Shown piece after piece: positions 49,470-58,956 of a stretch of 64,000 nt of DNA. The first letter of the stretch is position 1. Each line of letters opens with the position of its first letter. Origin of the DNA: Tistrella bauzanensis. Its GTDB lineage: Bacteria; Pseudomonadota; Alphaproteobacteria; Tistrellales; Tistrellaceae. The notes under the pieces are model-generated. The model saw only the letters and a program-made list of their open reading frames with translations. It was not told the DNA's origin and ran no database searches. A program made the position numbers and the translations under genes. The stretch covers positions 1 to 64,000 of the forward strand of contig NZ_BMDZ01000021.1 in the NCBI RefSeq assembly GCF_014636235.1, read 5' to 3'.

Positions 49470-49919
49470 TCAGCCGGCTGCCGCCACTGCCTGTTCCGCG
49501 GCTGGCTGATCCGCCGCCCCCTCGTGCCGGGCCATCGCCGCCGACAGCGCCCGTGGCCAGGGCACCGACACCGCCTGCGCCAGATCCATGCACACCAGCA
49601 CCACCAGCGCCGTGAACCGCACCTCATCGCCGCAGGTCACCCGCACACGCAGCGTGCATGACCGGGCCGAGGCGCGTTCCACCGACAGGGTGAAATCCAG
49701 CGCGTCACCCAGCCGTGACGGCGCCTTGAAATCCACCTCCAGCCGCACGGTCGGCGCCCCCAGCCCCAGTGTCTGGTGCAGATGGCGGAAATCGAACCCC
49801 ATGCTGGCGAACCAGTCTTCGACCGCACCGTTCAGCATCTCGAAATAGCGGGGATAGAACACGATGCCCGCCGGATCGACATGGGCGAAGCGAACCGGTG
49901 TCCGGGCCACGAAGCTCAT
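49470..49919 (-). CDS. 4-hydroxybenzoyl-CoA-type thioesterase
   Basis: A 149-residue hotdog-fold protein with the active-site region VRFAHVDPAGIVFYPRYFEM (Asp15) typical of 4-hydroxybenzoyl-CoA thioesterases. It would free acids from aryl- or acyl-CoA, perhaps to release a stalled CoA intermediate of the aromatic pathway encoded nearby. The start overlaps the MarR stop by four bases, so both are translated together. The C-terminal 15 residues are Ala-rich. The exact substrate is open. Confidence 0.9.
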   Translation of the reverse strand: MSFVARTPVRFAHVDPAGIVFYPRYFEMLNGAVEDWFASMGFDFRHLHQTLGLGAPTVRLEVDFKAPSRLGDALDFTLSVERASARSCTLRVRVTCGDEVRFTALVVLVCMDLAQAVSVPWPRALSAAMARHEGAADQPAAEQAVAAAG

Positions 49920-50431
49920 TCGACAGCGCCTTTCGTCATGATCTGATCTTTCAGAATGGCCAGCAATCCCAGAAGCGCTTCCTGCTGCGCCGGGGGAATA
50001 CCGGAAAAGACCTCGGCGATCCAGCCGTGATGCGCCTCGGCCAGCACCGTGAACCGGGCCATGCCGTCGGGCGTCAGGCAGACGATCGAGGCACGCCGGT
50101 CATCGGGCGACGGCGCGATCCGGGCATGGCCCTGGTCCTGCAACTGCCGGACCAGGGCGGTGACATTGCCGTTCGATACCAGCAGCGCCCGCGACAGCTC
50201 GCCCATGGTGATGCCGTCGGGATGACGATACAGCGCCGCCATCACGTCGAAACGCGGCAGGGTGGTGTCGAACTCGTCGACGAACCGCCGCCGCAGCCGC
50301 TTTTCGATAACGGTCGAACAGGTCAGGAGGCGAAGCCAGAGCCTGACACTCAGCGCGCCCGAGGGGTCGCCCGCGTATTTGTCCTGCACAATGCCCTCAT
50401 GATCGTTCGAATCCAAAGCCCGCCGGACCAT
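49916..50431 (-). CDS. MarR-family regulator of the aromatic-CoA cluster
   Basis: A 171-residue regulator with a winged helix: LPRFDVMAALYRHPDGITMG, VSNGNVTALVRQLQDQGHAR and the wing SPDDRRASIVCLTPDG. It lies between the monooxygenase and the thioesterase. Regulators of this type in benzoate and anthranilate clusters repress until the aryl-CoA appears. It probably acts on the two TTTARGCTTAAA palindromes in the divergent promoter region 2.4 kb away. ATG 50431 is chosen; the open frame to 50617 begins outside the domain. Confidence 0.9.
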   Translation of the reverse strand: MVRRALDSNDHEGIVQDKYAGDPSGALSVRLWLRLLTCSTVIEKRLRRRFVDEFDTTLPRFDVMAALYRHPDGITMGELSRALLVSNGNVTALVRQLQDQGHARIAPSPDDRRASIVCLTPDGMARFTVLAEAHHGWIAEVFSGIPPAQQEALLGLLAILKDQIMTKGAVE

Positions 50432-50493
50432 CCTGCCTGGCCTGGGTCCATATCGCCGGGGTATATAAGCCGGCGCATATATAGATAGGCCCC

Positions 50494-52828
50494 CTACAGG
50501 CTGGCAATCTCCTGCGCCCGCGCCAGATTGCGCGCCAGTTGCGCCTGGCCCGTCTGATAGGCGGGTGGCGTGTGCCCGCCCCGATAGCCGAGTTCGGCGG
50601 CGGCGCGCAAGGTCCACATCGGGTCGATCAGATGCGGCCGGCCCAGCGCCACCAGATCGGCGCGGCCGGCGGCCAGGATCGCATTGACCTGATCGGCTTC
50701 ATAGATATTGCCCACCGCCATCACCGCGCAGCCCGCCTCGTTGCGGATCTGGTCGGCGAAGGGGGCCTGGTACAACCGGCCGAACACCGGCCGCGCCTCG
50801 GCGCTGGTCTCGCCCGACGATACGTCGATCAGATCCACGCCGACGGCGGTCAGGGCCCGGGCGATCAGCACCGCGTCATCGGGGGTGATGCCGGCATCGC
50901 CCATCCAGTCGCTGGCCGAAATCCGCACCGCCAGCGGCTTGTGTTCGGGCCAGGCCGCGCGCACCGCCGCCACCACCGCCAGCGGAAACCGCAGCCGGTT
51001 GCCCGGCGTGCCGCCGAAATCATCCTCGCGTCGGTTCATCAGCGGGGTGATGAAGCCCGACAGCAGATAGCCATGGCCGGCCTGGATCTCGATCAGGTCC
51101 ACGCCCAGTTCGTCGGCGCGGCGGGTGGCGGCAACGACATCATCACGCACCGCATCCATATCGGCCAGGGTCATCGCCGCCGGCACCTGGCCGGCCGGGA
51201 TCCGCGCCAGGGCCGGGGCCGTGATCAGCGGCCAGTCGTCACCTGTCTGCAGCGGCGCGTCATCCGGCGTCACGGCCCCACGCGCACCGGCATGACCAAG
51301 CTGAATGCCGATCCTGGCCGCACTTTTGTTGTGGACGAAATCCACCAGCCGCCGCCAGCCCGGCATCTGGGCATCGCCATACAGCCCCAGGCAATGGGGG
51401 GTGATCCGGCCACCGGCACTGACCGCGGTCATCTCGGTCATCACCAGCCCGGCGCCACCCAGGGCGCGGGCGCCGTAATGGACCAGATGAACATCATCCG
51501 GCGCGCCATCCGGGCCGGCGCCATAGGTCAGCACCGGCGACACCACCACCCGGTTGGCCAGGGTCAGCCCCCGCAGCCTGAACGGCGTGAACAGAGGTGG
51601 CGGGGTCGGCGTCTCAACGGCTGTGGCCGGCGCATCGCCCGGTGCCACGGCGGCGGCGGCGCGTGTGGCGAACCGCCGTTCCACCTCGGCCAGCCACGCC
51701 GGATCGCGCAGCCGCAGGTTCTCGTGGGCGACCCGCTGGCTGCGGGTCAGCAGCGCATAGGTGAACTGAAGGGGATCGAAATGCTGATAGCGGCGCAGCG
51801 TCTCGAACCACTCGGTCGAGTTGCGCGCGGCGTTCTGCAATTTCAGCACCTCGACCTGGCGGACGTCCTCGTAGTCCTGCAGGGCGGCCGGCAGCCAGCC
51901 GGCGGTATCACCACCGGCCGCGCCGGCATTCAGCACCTCGGCCAGCTTGATCGCATCCTCGATCGCAAGCTTGGTGCCCGATCCGATCGAGAAATGGGCG
52001 GTATGCGCCGCATCGCCCAGCAGCACCAGATTGCCCATGGTCCAGCGCGCGCACAGGATGCGGTTGAAATTGAGCCAGGCCGAGCCGCGCAGATGTTTCG
52101 CATTGGTCGACAGAGGGTGGCCGTCCAGATGATCGCTGAAGATCGCCTCGCAGGCCCGGCAGGTCTCGTCCTGGCCCATCTTGTCGAAGCCGAGGCCGCG
52201 CCATGTGTCTTCGGAACACTCGACGATGAAGGTCGAGCGCCCATCCTCGAACCGATAGGCATGTGCCCAGATCAGCCCGGCGGGCGTTTCTTCGAAGATG
52301 AACTCGAAAAGCATCGAACCGCCGCTCGGTGCCCAGCCAGATATACTTGTTGGCCCGGGTCTGGATATCGACCCCGAAGCGGTCGGCGAAGCGGGTGCGG
52401 AGCTTGCTGTTGATGCCGTCGGCGGCCACGATCAGGTCGAACCCGGCGAAGGCGTCGAGATCGGCGTCGAATTCGGTTTCGAACGACATCCGCACGCCCA
52501 GCTCCCGGGCGCGGTCCTGCAGAATCGCCAACAGGCGCTTGCGGCCGATGCCGATGAAGCCATGGCCGGTCGAGCGGATCGCCTCGCCGCGGAACCGCAC
52601 CACGATATCCTCCCACGACGCGAAACTGCCGATGATCGCCTCGGCGCTGACCGGGTCGTTGGCCCGCAGATTGTCCACCGTCTGATCCGAGAACACCACG
52701 CCCCAGCCGAAGGTGTCGCCGGCACGGTTGCGCTCGATGATCTCGATGTCGTGGGCCGGGTTGCGCAGCTTCATCGATATCGCGAAATAGAGGCCGGCCG
52801 GCCCGCCGCCGAGGCATGCAATGCGCAT
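50494..52828 (-). pseudogene. 2-aminobenzoyl-CoA monooxygenase/reductase-like (salicylyl-CoA 5-hydroxylase-like), frameshifted
   Basis: Two frames encode a complete two-domain enzyme of about 777 residues. From ATG 52828 the first frame gives the FAD domain (CLGGGPAGLYFA, WGVVFSDQTVDN) to YIWLGTERRFDA. A run of four T (A at 52307-52310 on plus) has one base too many: removing it continues in frame to FEFIFEETPAGLIWAHAYRF, GDAAHTAHFSIGSGTKLAIE and a C-terminal old-yellow-enzyme domain (PFRLRGLTLANRVVVSPVLT) ending at 50494. The family hydroxylates and reduces 2-aminobenzoyl-CoA, or hydroxylates salicylyl-CoA. The break may be a sequencing error, a real mutation or a phase-variable site. Everything else looks intact. 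Confidence 0.85.
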
Positions 52829-52869
52829 CTCGCACCCGTCCTTGCTCGTGTTCGTGAGGCTGAAATTAT

Positions 52870-52881
52870 TTTAAGCTTAAA
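52870..52881. promoter_or_regulatory. Candidate MarR operator, copy 1
   Basis: A perfect 12-bp palindrome TTTAAGCTTAAA in an AT-rich stretch about 40 bases before the monooxygenase start. A one-mismatch copy lies before the divergent ligase gene. Confidence 0.65.
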
Positions 52882-53031
52882 TTACATTATCGCCCCGCCG
52901 ATAGATGTCAAGGGCGCTCTCCGGCGGATTTCCGCGATGCCCTCGCCATGCCATCGATGGTTTTTGACCACATGGTTGACATATTCCGCCGGGATTGCCG
53001 TGCGCCCTTTCCCTCGCTTGACCGACTATAA

Positions 53032-53043
53032 TTTAGGCTTAAA
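53032..53043. promoter_or_regulatory. Candidate MarR operator, copy 2, overlapping a -10 element
   Basis: TTTAGGCTTAAA differs in one base from the copy at 52870. It overlaps the end of a TATAAT at 53027-53032, about 25 bases before the ligase start, so a bound repressor would block the promoter. Confidence 0.65.
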
Positions 53044-53067
53044 GTATATCACGGGGAAGACGAGGGA

Positions 53068-54705
53068 GTGACACACATGATACGGCCGTCGGCGCATCGC
53101 GACACTTTCACCCGTGACAACCTACCGCCGCCGGATGAGTGGCCGGACCTGATCTTCGACCGCCCGGAGCTTCACTATCCCGACCGGCTGAATGCCGCGG
53201 CGGCGCTGCTGGCCCGGGCGCGGGCGTTGAGCGACCCCGACGAACCGGCGATCTTCTGGGGCGCGGCATGCTGGACATTCCGGATGCTCGACACCTGCTC
53301 GAATCAGCTTGCAGGGGTGCTGGTCGATCATTACCGGCTGGTGCCGGGGGAACGGGTGCTGCTGCGCGGCGCCAACACGCCGATGCTGTTCGCGGCCTGG
53401 CTGGCGGTGATCAAGGCCGGCGGTGTTGCCGTCACCACCATGCCGATGCTGCGCGCCATGGAACTGGCGCCGGTCATCGACAAGGCGCGGATTCAGCTCG
53501 CGATCTGCGAAGACGGGCTGGTCGGGGCGCTTGAGGATGCGCGCCATTGCACCACCGCCGGGTCGTTGCGGGCGATCGCGGTCTATGGCGGCGACGATGA
53601 CCCGCTGGCCGCCCTGATGCAGCGTGCCGATCCGGATTTTCAGCCGGTCGCCACCGCCCAGGACGATGTCTGCCTGATCGCCTTCACCTCAGGCACCACC
53701 GGCAGCCCCAAGGCGGCGGCGCATTTCCATCGCGACGTGCTGGCGATGTGCGACACCTTCGCCCGCCATATCCTGAAGGTCGAACGCCCGGCCGTGTTCT
53801 GCGGCACGCCGCCGATCGCCTTCACCTTCGGTCTGGGCGCCCTGCTCGCCTTCCCGCTCAGCGCCGGCTGCGCGGTGGCCCTGCCGGAGCATTCCACGCC
53901 GGCCGCCCTGGCGCGGGCGATCGCCGATCACCGCGCCAGCCATGTCTTCACCTCGCCCACCGCCTATCGGGCTTTGCTTCAGACCCTCGACCAGATCGAC
54001 CTTGCCAGCGTGCGGCTGTTCGTCTCGGCCGGCGAGCATCTGCCGGAGGAAACATGGCATGCCTGGCGCCAGGCCACCGGCGCCGCCATCGTCAACGGCC
54101 TCGGCACCACCGAGATGATCCACATCGTGCTCTCCGCCGCCGGCCGCGACATCGTGCCCGGCGCCACCGGCCGGCCGGTGCCGGGTTACGAGGCCTGCCT
54201 GCTCGATCCGTCAGGCGATATGATCGACGGTCCCGGAGAGGGTCGTCTGGCGGTGCGCGGCCCCACCGGCTGCCGCTATCTCGCCGATCCGCGCCAGCGC
54301 GATTATGTGGTCCGGGGCTGGAACGTCACCGGCGACATCTATCGCCGCGATGCCGCCGGCTATTACTGGTATGTCGGGCGCAGCGACGACATGATCGTCT
54401 CCAGCGGCTATAATATCGCGGCCCCTGAGATCGAGGCGGCGCTCTATCGCCACGACGCCGTCGCCGAATGCGCGGTGATCGGCTGGCCCGATGCCGATCG
54501 TGGCCAGATCGTCAAGGCGGTGGTGGTGCCGGCGGCGGGCATCATCGGCGATGCGGCCCTGGTCAAGGTGCTTCAGGATCACGTCAAGCAGACGCTGGCA
54601 CCCTATAAATATCCGCGCCTGATCGAGTTCCGCGATGCCCTGCCCAAAACCGCCAATGGCAAGCTCCGCCGGGCCGCGCTGAAGGCCGCCGCCCTGGCCG
54701 ACTGA
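53068..54705 (+). CDS. 2-aminobenzoate/benzoate-CoA ligase
   Basis: A 545-residue AMP-forming ligase of the benzoate-CoA ligase group. It has FTSGTTGSPKAAAHFHRDVL near residue 210, GLGTTEMIHIVLSA, GWNVTGDIYRRDAAGYYWYV with the hinge region GRSDDMIVSSGYNI, and C-terminal PKTANGKLRR with the catalytic lysine. It activates an aromatic acid; with the divergent 2-aminobenzoyl-CoA monooxygenase-like gene, anthranilate (from kynurenine) is the likeliest substrate, though benzoate or salicylate cannot be excluded. Start ATG 53068 lies directly after the operator-bearing promoter. ATG 53077 is an alternative. Confidence 0.9.
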   Translation: MTHMIRPSAHRDTFTRDNLPPPDEWPDLIFDRPELHYPDRLNAAAALLARARALSDPDEPAIFWGAACWTFRMLDTCSNQLAGVLVDHYRLVPGERVLLRGANTPMLFAAWLAVIKAGGVAVTTMPMLRAMELAPVIDKARIQLAICEDGLVGALEDARHCTTAGSLRAIAVYGGDDDPLAALMQRADPDFQPVATAQDDVCLIAFTSGTTGSPKAAAHFHRDVLAMCDTFARHILKVERPAVFCGTPPIAFTFGLGALLAFPLSAGCAVALPEHSTPAALARAIADHRASHVFTSPTAYRALLQTLDQIDLASVRLFVSAGEHLPEETWHAWRQATGAAIVNGLGTTEMIHIVLSAAGRDIVPGATGRPVPGYEACLLDPSGDMIDGPGEGRLAVRGPTGCRYLADPRQRDYVVRGWNVTGDIYRRDAAGYYWYVGRSDDMIVSSGYNIAAPEIEAALYRHDAVAECAVIGWPDADRGQIVKAVVVPAAGIIGDAALVKVLQDHVKQTLAPYKYPRLIEFRDALPKTANGKLRRAALKAAALAD

Positions 54706-54802
54706 AAGCGGATGACGCCGCGCGCCGGTGGGCGTAGGAAGGGGGGCTCGCCCGCCCCCCCTCGCCCGCCCCGCCCCCGCTCTCCGGACCATCGCGCCCC
54801 CC

Positions 54803-55672
54803 ATGGATATCGTCGCCGCCATCCTGTCCCATCCGATCGGGCCCGAGCTGCTGCTCGCCCTGTTCGGGGCCGCCATCCTCGCGGCCGCGATCGACGCCAT
54901 TGCCGGCGGCGGCGGGCTGGTGACCCTGCCGGCGATGCTGGCGGCCGGCGTGCCGCCGGCGGCGGCCATCGCCACCAACAAGCTGCAATCCAGTGTCGGC
55001 ACCGCCACCGCCGCCATCACCTATCTGCGCTCGGGCCAGATCCGGCTGCGCGATGTGGGTTTGCGGATGGTGACCGTGCTGGCCGGCGCCGCCGCCGGAT
55101 CGGTGGCGGTGCAGATGATCGACCCATCGGCGCTGTCGCGGATCCTGCCGGTGCTGCTGGTGCTGATGGCGCTGTATTTCCTGCTCTCGCCCCGGGTCGG
55201 CGACATCGATGCCGAGGCGCGGGTGCCGGGCTGGGTGACCGGCTTCATCGTGGCCCCGGCGATCGGCTTTTATGACGGCTTCTTCGGCCCCGGTACCGGA
55301 TCGTTCTTCATGCTGGCGCTGGTGGCGCTGGACGGCCGCGGCATGCGCCGCGCGGTCGCCGAAACCAAGCTGCTGAACCTGACCAGCAACCTCTCGGCCT
55401 TGATCGTGTTCGCGATCGGCGGCCATATCGATCTGATCATCGGCATCACCATGGCCGCCGGCGCCATGATCGGCGCGCAAGTGGGCGCCCGTCTGGTCAT
55501 CGCCCGGGGCACCAGCATCGTGAAGCCCCTGCTGGTCTGCACCTGCCTGGCCCTGTCGCTGCGGCTGGGCTGGACCGAATACGTCGCGACCCCGGCGCCC
55601 CGGCTTGCCCCGCCATCATCAGTCGCCCCGCCATCGCCCCCCGCCGTCACGGACACGGCCGCGCCGCGCTGA
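54803..55672 (+). CDS. TSUP (TauE/SafE) family permease
   Basis: A 289-residue membrane protein with eight or so helices in two repeats. The first carries IDAIAGGGGLVTLPAMLAAG and the second GFYDGFFGPGTGSFFMLALV, the paired TauE/SafE motifs. Such permeases export or import sulfite, sulfonates or small organic acids. ATG 54803 gives a good first helix, whereas the open frame from 54728 adds a Pro/Arg stretch. The C-terminal 25 residues are Pro-rich. It follows the ligase on the same strand, so an aromatic or acid export role is possible but unproven. Confidence 0.87.
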   Translation: MDIVAAILSHPIGPELLLALFGAAILAAAIDAIAGGGGLVTLPAMLAAGVPPAAAIATNKLQSSVGTATAAITYLRSGQIRLRDVGLRMVTVLAGAAAGSVAVQMIDPSALSRILPVLLVLMALYFLLSPRVGDIDAEARVPGWVTGFIVAPAIGFYDGFFGPGTGSFFMLALVALDGRGMRRAVAETKLLNLTSNLSALIVFAIGGHIDLIIGITMAAGAMIGAQVGARLVIARGTSIVKPLLVCTCLALSLRLGWTEYVATPAPRLAPPSSVAPPSPPAVTDTAAPR

Positions 55673-55784
55673 CGGGGTGTGGCCGTCAGCCTTCGCGCGG
55701 CCGTTTGCGCCCGAGTCCGAAACCGCCAGACCTATGATGTCGCGACTGAGTCCCGTCATTCTGGCTCATACCCGATGCTGACCG

Positions 55785-56498
55785 TCACCGGCCCAGCACC
55801 CGCGCCTCCGTCAGCGTCAGGCTGCCATCGCCATCGCTGTCGGCGCCGGTGAAGGCGGTGGCTGGCGGGGTCAGGCCGGCGCCGGCCAGGGTGGCCAGGG
55901 CGGTGTCGTATTCGGCGCGGCTGACCCGGCCGTCGCCATCGCTGTCGGCGGCGGCGAAGCCCGCATCGATCAGGCTGGACCCGCGTTGGGCAGCGGCGGC
56001 GACCGCGTCGAGGCGCGCCAGCGGCACGATCACCTGTCCGGGATAGCCCGTGGCGGCCGTCGTGGTGGCGGCCGATGCCGGCTGCGGCCCCCAGGCCAGC
56101 AGCGGTGCCGCCAAGACGGTGTCGCTGGCGGGCCCCGGTGCCAGAACCAGGGTTGATGCCTGAACCAGGCCGGCGGCGCTGCATGCCACCCGTAATGGCG
56201 CCGCCGAAACCGGTACCTCGGCCACCGCCGGCGGCGTCACCCGCACCTGTCCGCGATCATTGCCGATCAGGCAGGTGGCGCCGCTGACCGGCTGGCCGCC
56301 ATGCACCACGCTGATCATCACCGGCACGCGCGCGGCACCCGCCGCCGGCGCCGTCGCAGAAACCGTGGGCGCGGAACCGCCGCTCAAGGGCTGCGATCCG
56401 GTCTGCTGGGCGCAGGCGCCAAGGGCTGCGATCGCCGTCAGACCGCTGACCATGGCCACGCGCTGTGCGGCCGCGCGAAGGGGAGTGAGATGCGGCAT
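55785..56498 (-). CDS. EF-hand lipoprotein
   Basis: A 237-residue protein with a signal peptide and lipobox LGAC near residue 29. The middle is an Ala/Pro-rich region with a beta-rich island (VPVMISVVHGGQPVSGATCL, like a carboxypeptidase-regulatory or Big-type fold). The C-terminus has two EF-hand loops, DSDGDGRVSRAEY and DSDGDGSLTLTEA, each with the five acidic and polar ligands for calcium. It should be outside the cytoplasm. Its role is unknown. A perfect inverted repeat lies 17 bases upstream of the start. There is no partner gene. Confidence 0.8.
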   Translation of the reverse strand: MPHLTPLRAAAQRVAMVSGLTAIAALGACAQQTGSQPLSGGSAPTVSATAPAAGAARVPVMISVVHGGQPVSGATCLIGNDRGQVRVTPPAVAEVPVSAAPLRVACSAAGLVQASTLVLAPGPASDTVLAAPLLAWGPQPASAATTTAATGYPGQVIVPLARLDAVAAAAQRGSSLIDAGFAAADSDGDGRVSRAEYDTALATLAGAGLTPPATAFTGADSDGDGSLTLTEARVLGR

Positions 56499-56514
56499 CG
56501 GAAATCCCGGACAA

Positions 56515-56533
56515 GGTTAAGATAGTCTTAACC
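56515..56533. promoter_or_regulatory. Inverted repeat before the EF-hand gene
   Basis: GGTTAAGA-TAG-TCTTAACC is a perfect 8-bp inverted repeat 17 bases before the start codon. It could be an operator or a leader hairpin that affects translation; it is AT-rich compared with its surroundings. Confidence 0.5.
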
Positions 56534-56593
56534 CTATCCCGAAAGGTCACAGCCGGGGCGATAGAACTGCATCGGCGCATCAACCGTGGTTGA

Positions 56594-57706
56594 TCAGCCG
56601 CGATGCCGGCCGCGCCCACCGGCCGCGACCTGTTCGGCATCGGGGTCCAGCGGCCAGCGCGCCCGCGCCACCAGATCCAGCCCCTGGCCGGCATCCACCG
56701 GCCCCTGCATCAGCCGCTCGATCCCCGCCCAGGCGATCATCGCGCCGTTATCGGTGCACAGCCGGATCGGCGGCGCCACCAGATGCAGGCCATGGGTGCC
56801 GGCCACGCCGGCCAGCCGGGCGCGCAGCGCGGCGTTGGCGGCCACCCCGCCCGCCACCACCAACGCTCCGCCGCGGCCATGACCGGCGACAAAGGCTTTC
56901 GCCGCGCGGCCCACCCGGTCGGCGATGCTGTCGGCCACCGCCGCCTGAAAGCTCGCCGCCAGATCGGCCACATCCTGATGCGACAGCACCTTCAGGCGCT
57001 GCGCCTCCTGGCGGATCGCGGTCTTCAGCCCCGAGAACGAGAAATCGCAGTCCGGCCGGCCGATCATCGGCCGGGGAAAGGCGAAGCGCGCCGGATCGCC
57101 GGTCGCGGCCGCCCGCTCCACCGCCGGCCCGCCCGGATAGCCCAGCCCCAGCAGTCGCGCGGTCTTGTCGAAGGCCTCGCCCACCGCATCGTCGATGGTG
57201 GCGCCCAGGCGGCGATAGCGGCCATGGCCGGTGACCTCGGCGATCAGGCAGTGCCCACCCGATACCAGCAGCAGCAGGAACGGAAAATCGACTCCGTCGG
57301 TCAGCCGCGCGGTCAGGGCATGGGCCTCCAGATGGTTGATGCCGATCAGCGGCACCCCCGCCCCCAGCGCCAGGCCCTTGGCGGTCATCAGCCCCACCAT
57401 CACGCCGCCGATCAGCCCGGGGCCGCTGGTGACCGCGATCGCATCCAGCCCGCCCAGCGTCATCCCCGCCTCCGCCATCGTCGCCGCCACCAGCCGGTCC
57501 AGATGGTCGATATGGGCGCGGGCGGCGATTTCGGGCACCACGCCGCCGAAACCCTTGTGTTCGTCGATCTGCGACAGCACCAGATGGGCGCGGATATGGC
57601 CCAGCGGCCGGCCCTCGCCGGCGCGCGCGGCCGGGTCCGACACCACCACCGCGGCGGCGGTCTCGTCGCAGCTGCTCTCGATCCCAAGGCAGATCAGCGG
57701 CCGCAT
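56594..57706 (-). CDS. tsaD: tRNA N6-adenosine threonylcarbamoyltransferase TsaD
   Basis: A 370-residue ASKHA-fold enzyme that places the threonylcarbamoyl group on A37 of ANN-reading tRNAs. [14 protein letters not shown] starts the protein, the metal site is NHLEAHA (His125, His129), [12 protein letters not shown] is in the middle, and the ATP site includes [13 protein letters not shown] and [13 protein letters not shown] use ATG 57706, which fits the family length; upstream in-frame ATGs at 57772 and 57853 give non-conserved extensions. It is divergent from hemC as in many alphaproteobacteria. The usual downstream neighbour gpsA is absent. Confidence 0.95.
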   Translation of the reverse strand: MRPLICLGIESSCDETAAAVVVSDPAARAGEGRPLGHIRAHLVLSQIDEHKGFGGVVPEIAARAHIDHLDRLVAATMAEAGMTLGGLDAIAVTSGPGLIGGVMVGLMTAKGLALGAGVPLIGINHLEAHALTARLTDGVDFPFLLLLVSGGHCLIAEVTGHGRYRRLGATIDDAVGEAFDKTARLLGLGYPGGPAVERAAATGDPARFAFPRPMIGRPDCDFSFSGLKTAIRQEAQRLKVLSHQDVADLAASFQAAVADSIADRVGRAAKAFVAGHGRGGALVVAGGVAANAALRARLAGVAGTHGLHLVAPPIRLCTDNGAMIAWAGIERLMQGPVDAGQGLDLVARARWPLDPDAEQVAAGGRGRHRG

Positions 57707-57891
57707 CGACGGGGCGGAACTGGTCTCTCCGACGGCATTCCCAACGGTATATGTGGCGGTCCGGGCGGTCATCAGGCAGGTTTCCCGCAATGTCGGCCGG
57801 TCATGGCCGGTCATCCGCGGCAAGAGGTAGCGGCTCCCGGCGCCGATTACCACTTCCCAAACCGCAATTCAGGCACTAACACAGGCCCGTC

Positions 57892-58899
57892 ATGGTCACG
57901 CATCCGCTTCTCCGTATCGGCACCCGCGGCAGCCCGCTCGCCCTTGCACAGGCGAACGAGGTGCGCGGCCGGCTGGCCGCCATCGATCCCGACCTCGCCC
58001 GCACGGGTGCGGTCGAGGTCGTCGTCATCCGCACCACGGGCGACCGGGTGCAGGACCGCACCCTCGTGGAACTGGGCGGCAAAGGCCTGTTCACCAAAGA
58101 GATCGAGGAAGCGCTGATCAGCGGCGCCATCGATCTGGCGGTGCATTCCATGAAGGACATGCCGACCGAGCTGCCGCCGGGGCTGATCATCGGCGCGCTG
58201 CTGCCGCGTGAAGACCCGCGCGATGCCTTTCTGTCGCTGACCGCCGCCACCCTCGACGACCTTCCCGCCGGCGCCGTGGTCGGCACCGCCAGCCTGCGCC
58301 GCCAGGCCCAGCTTCTGGCCGCCCGCCCGGATCTTGTCGTCGTGCCGGTGCGCGGCAATGTCCAGACCCGGCTGGAACGACTGCGCGAGGGGCGGATGGA
58401 CGCCACCCTGCTGGCCATGGCCGGCCTGAACCGCCTGAAGCTGACCGAGGTCGTCCGCAGCCCGATCGACCCGGCGGTGATGCTGCCGGCGGTCGCCCAG
58501 GGCGCCATCGGCATCGAATGCCGCGCGGCCGATGATCGCACGGCCGGGTGGGTGCGGGCACTGAACGATCCGGAAACCGCGATCGCGGTTGAGGCCGAGC
58601 GCGGCCTGCTGGCGGTGCTCGATGGTTCCTGCCGCACGCCGATCGCGGCGCTGGCTGTGCGGCCGGCATCGGACGAGGCCGCCGGCACGATAACTCTGAC
58701 CGGCCGGGTCGCCAGCCCCGATGGCGCCACCCTGCTTGAAGAACACCTGACCGCCACGGTCGGGCGGGGCGACACCGCCGCCGCCCAGGCGCTCGGCCGA
58801 CGCGTGGGGCAAGCCCTGCGCGACCGTGCCGGCGACGATATCGCCCGCTGGGCCGCGGGCGTGACCGGCCAGTGGGTGCCGGGCAGCGGCCCCGCCTGA
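57892..58899 (+). CDS. hemC: Porphobilinogen deaminase (hydroxymethylbilane synthase)
   Basis: A 335-residue enzyme that joins four porphobilinogens into hydroxymethylbilane in heme synthesis. It begins LLRIGTRGSPLALAQANEVR, has VELGGKGLFTKEIEEAL and AVHSMKDMPTELP, and the dipyrromethane cofactor cysteine is Cys247 in LDGSCRTPIAAL. It heads hemC-hemD-mic60-like-hemY, an arrangement typical of alphaproteobacteria. The start ATG is directly upstream of the conserved N-terminus. Confidence 0.97.
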   Translation: MVTHPLLRIGTRGSPLALAQANEVRGRLAAIDPDLARTGAVEVVVIRTTGDRVQDRTLVELGGKGLFTKEIEEALISGAIDLAVHSMKDMPTELPPGLIIGALLPREDPRDAFLSLTAATLDDLPAGAVVGTASLRRQAQLLAARPDLVVVPVRGNVQTRLERLREGRMDATLLAMAGLNRLKLTEVVRSPIDPAVMLPAVAQGAIGIECRAADDRTAGWVRALNDPETAIAVEAERGLLAVLDGSCRTPIAALAVRPASDEAAGTITLTGRVASPDGATLLEEHLTATVGRGDTAAAQALGRRVGQALRDRAGDDIARWAAGVTGQWVPGSGPA

Positions 58900-58956
58900 C
58901 CGGCAACCGCCGCCCCCACAGCCTGGCCCATCCGTAACGGAGCCTCCGATCCCGTC

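Noticed and set aside
52300..52318. Programmed ribosomal frameshift in the monooxygenase gene
   Set aside because: There is no known slippery heptamer plus stimulator, and the family is normally encoded in one frame; a mutation or sequencing error is simpler.
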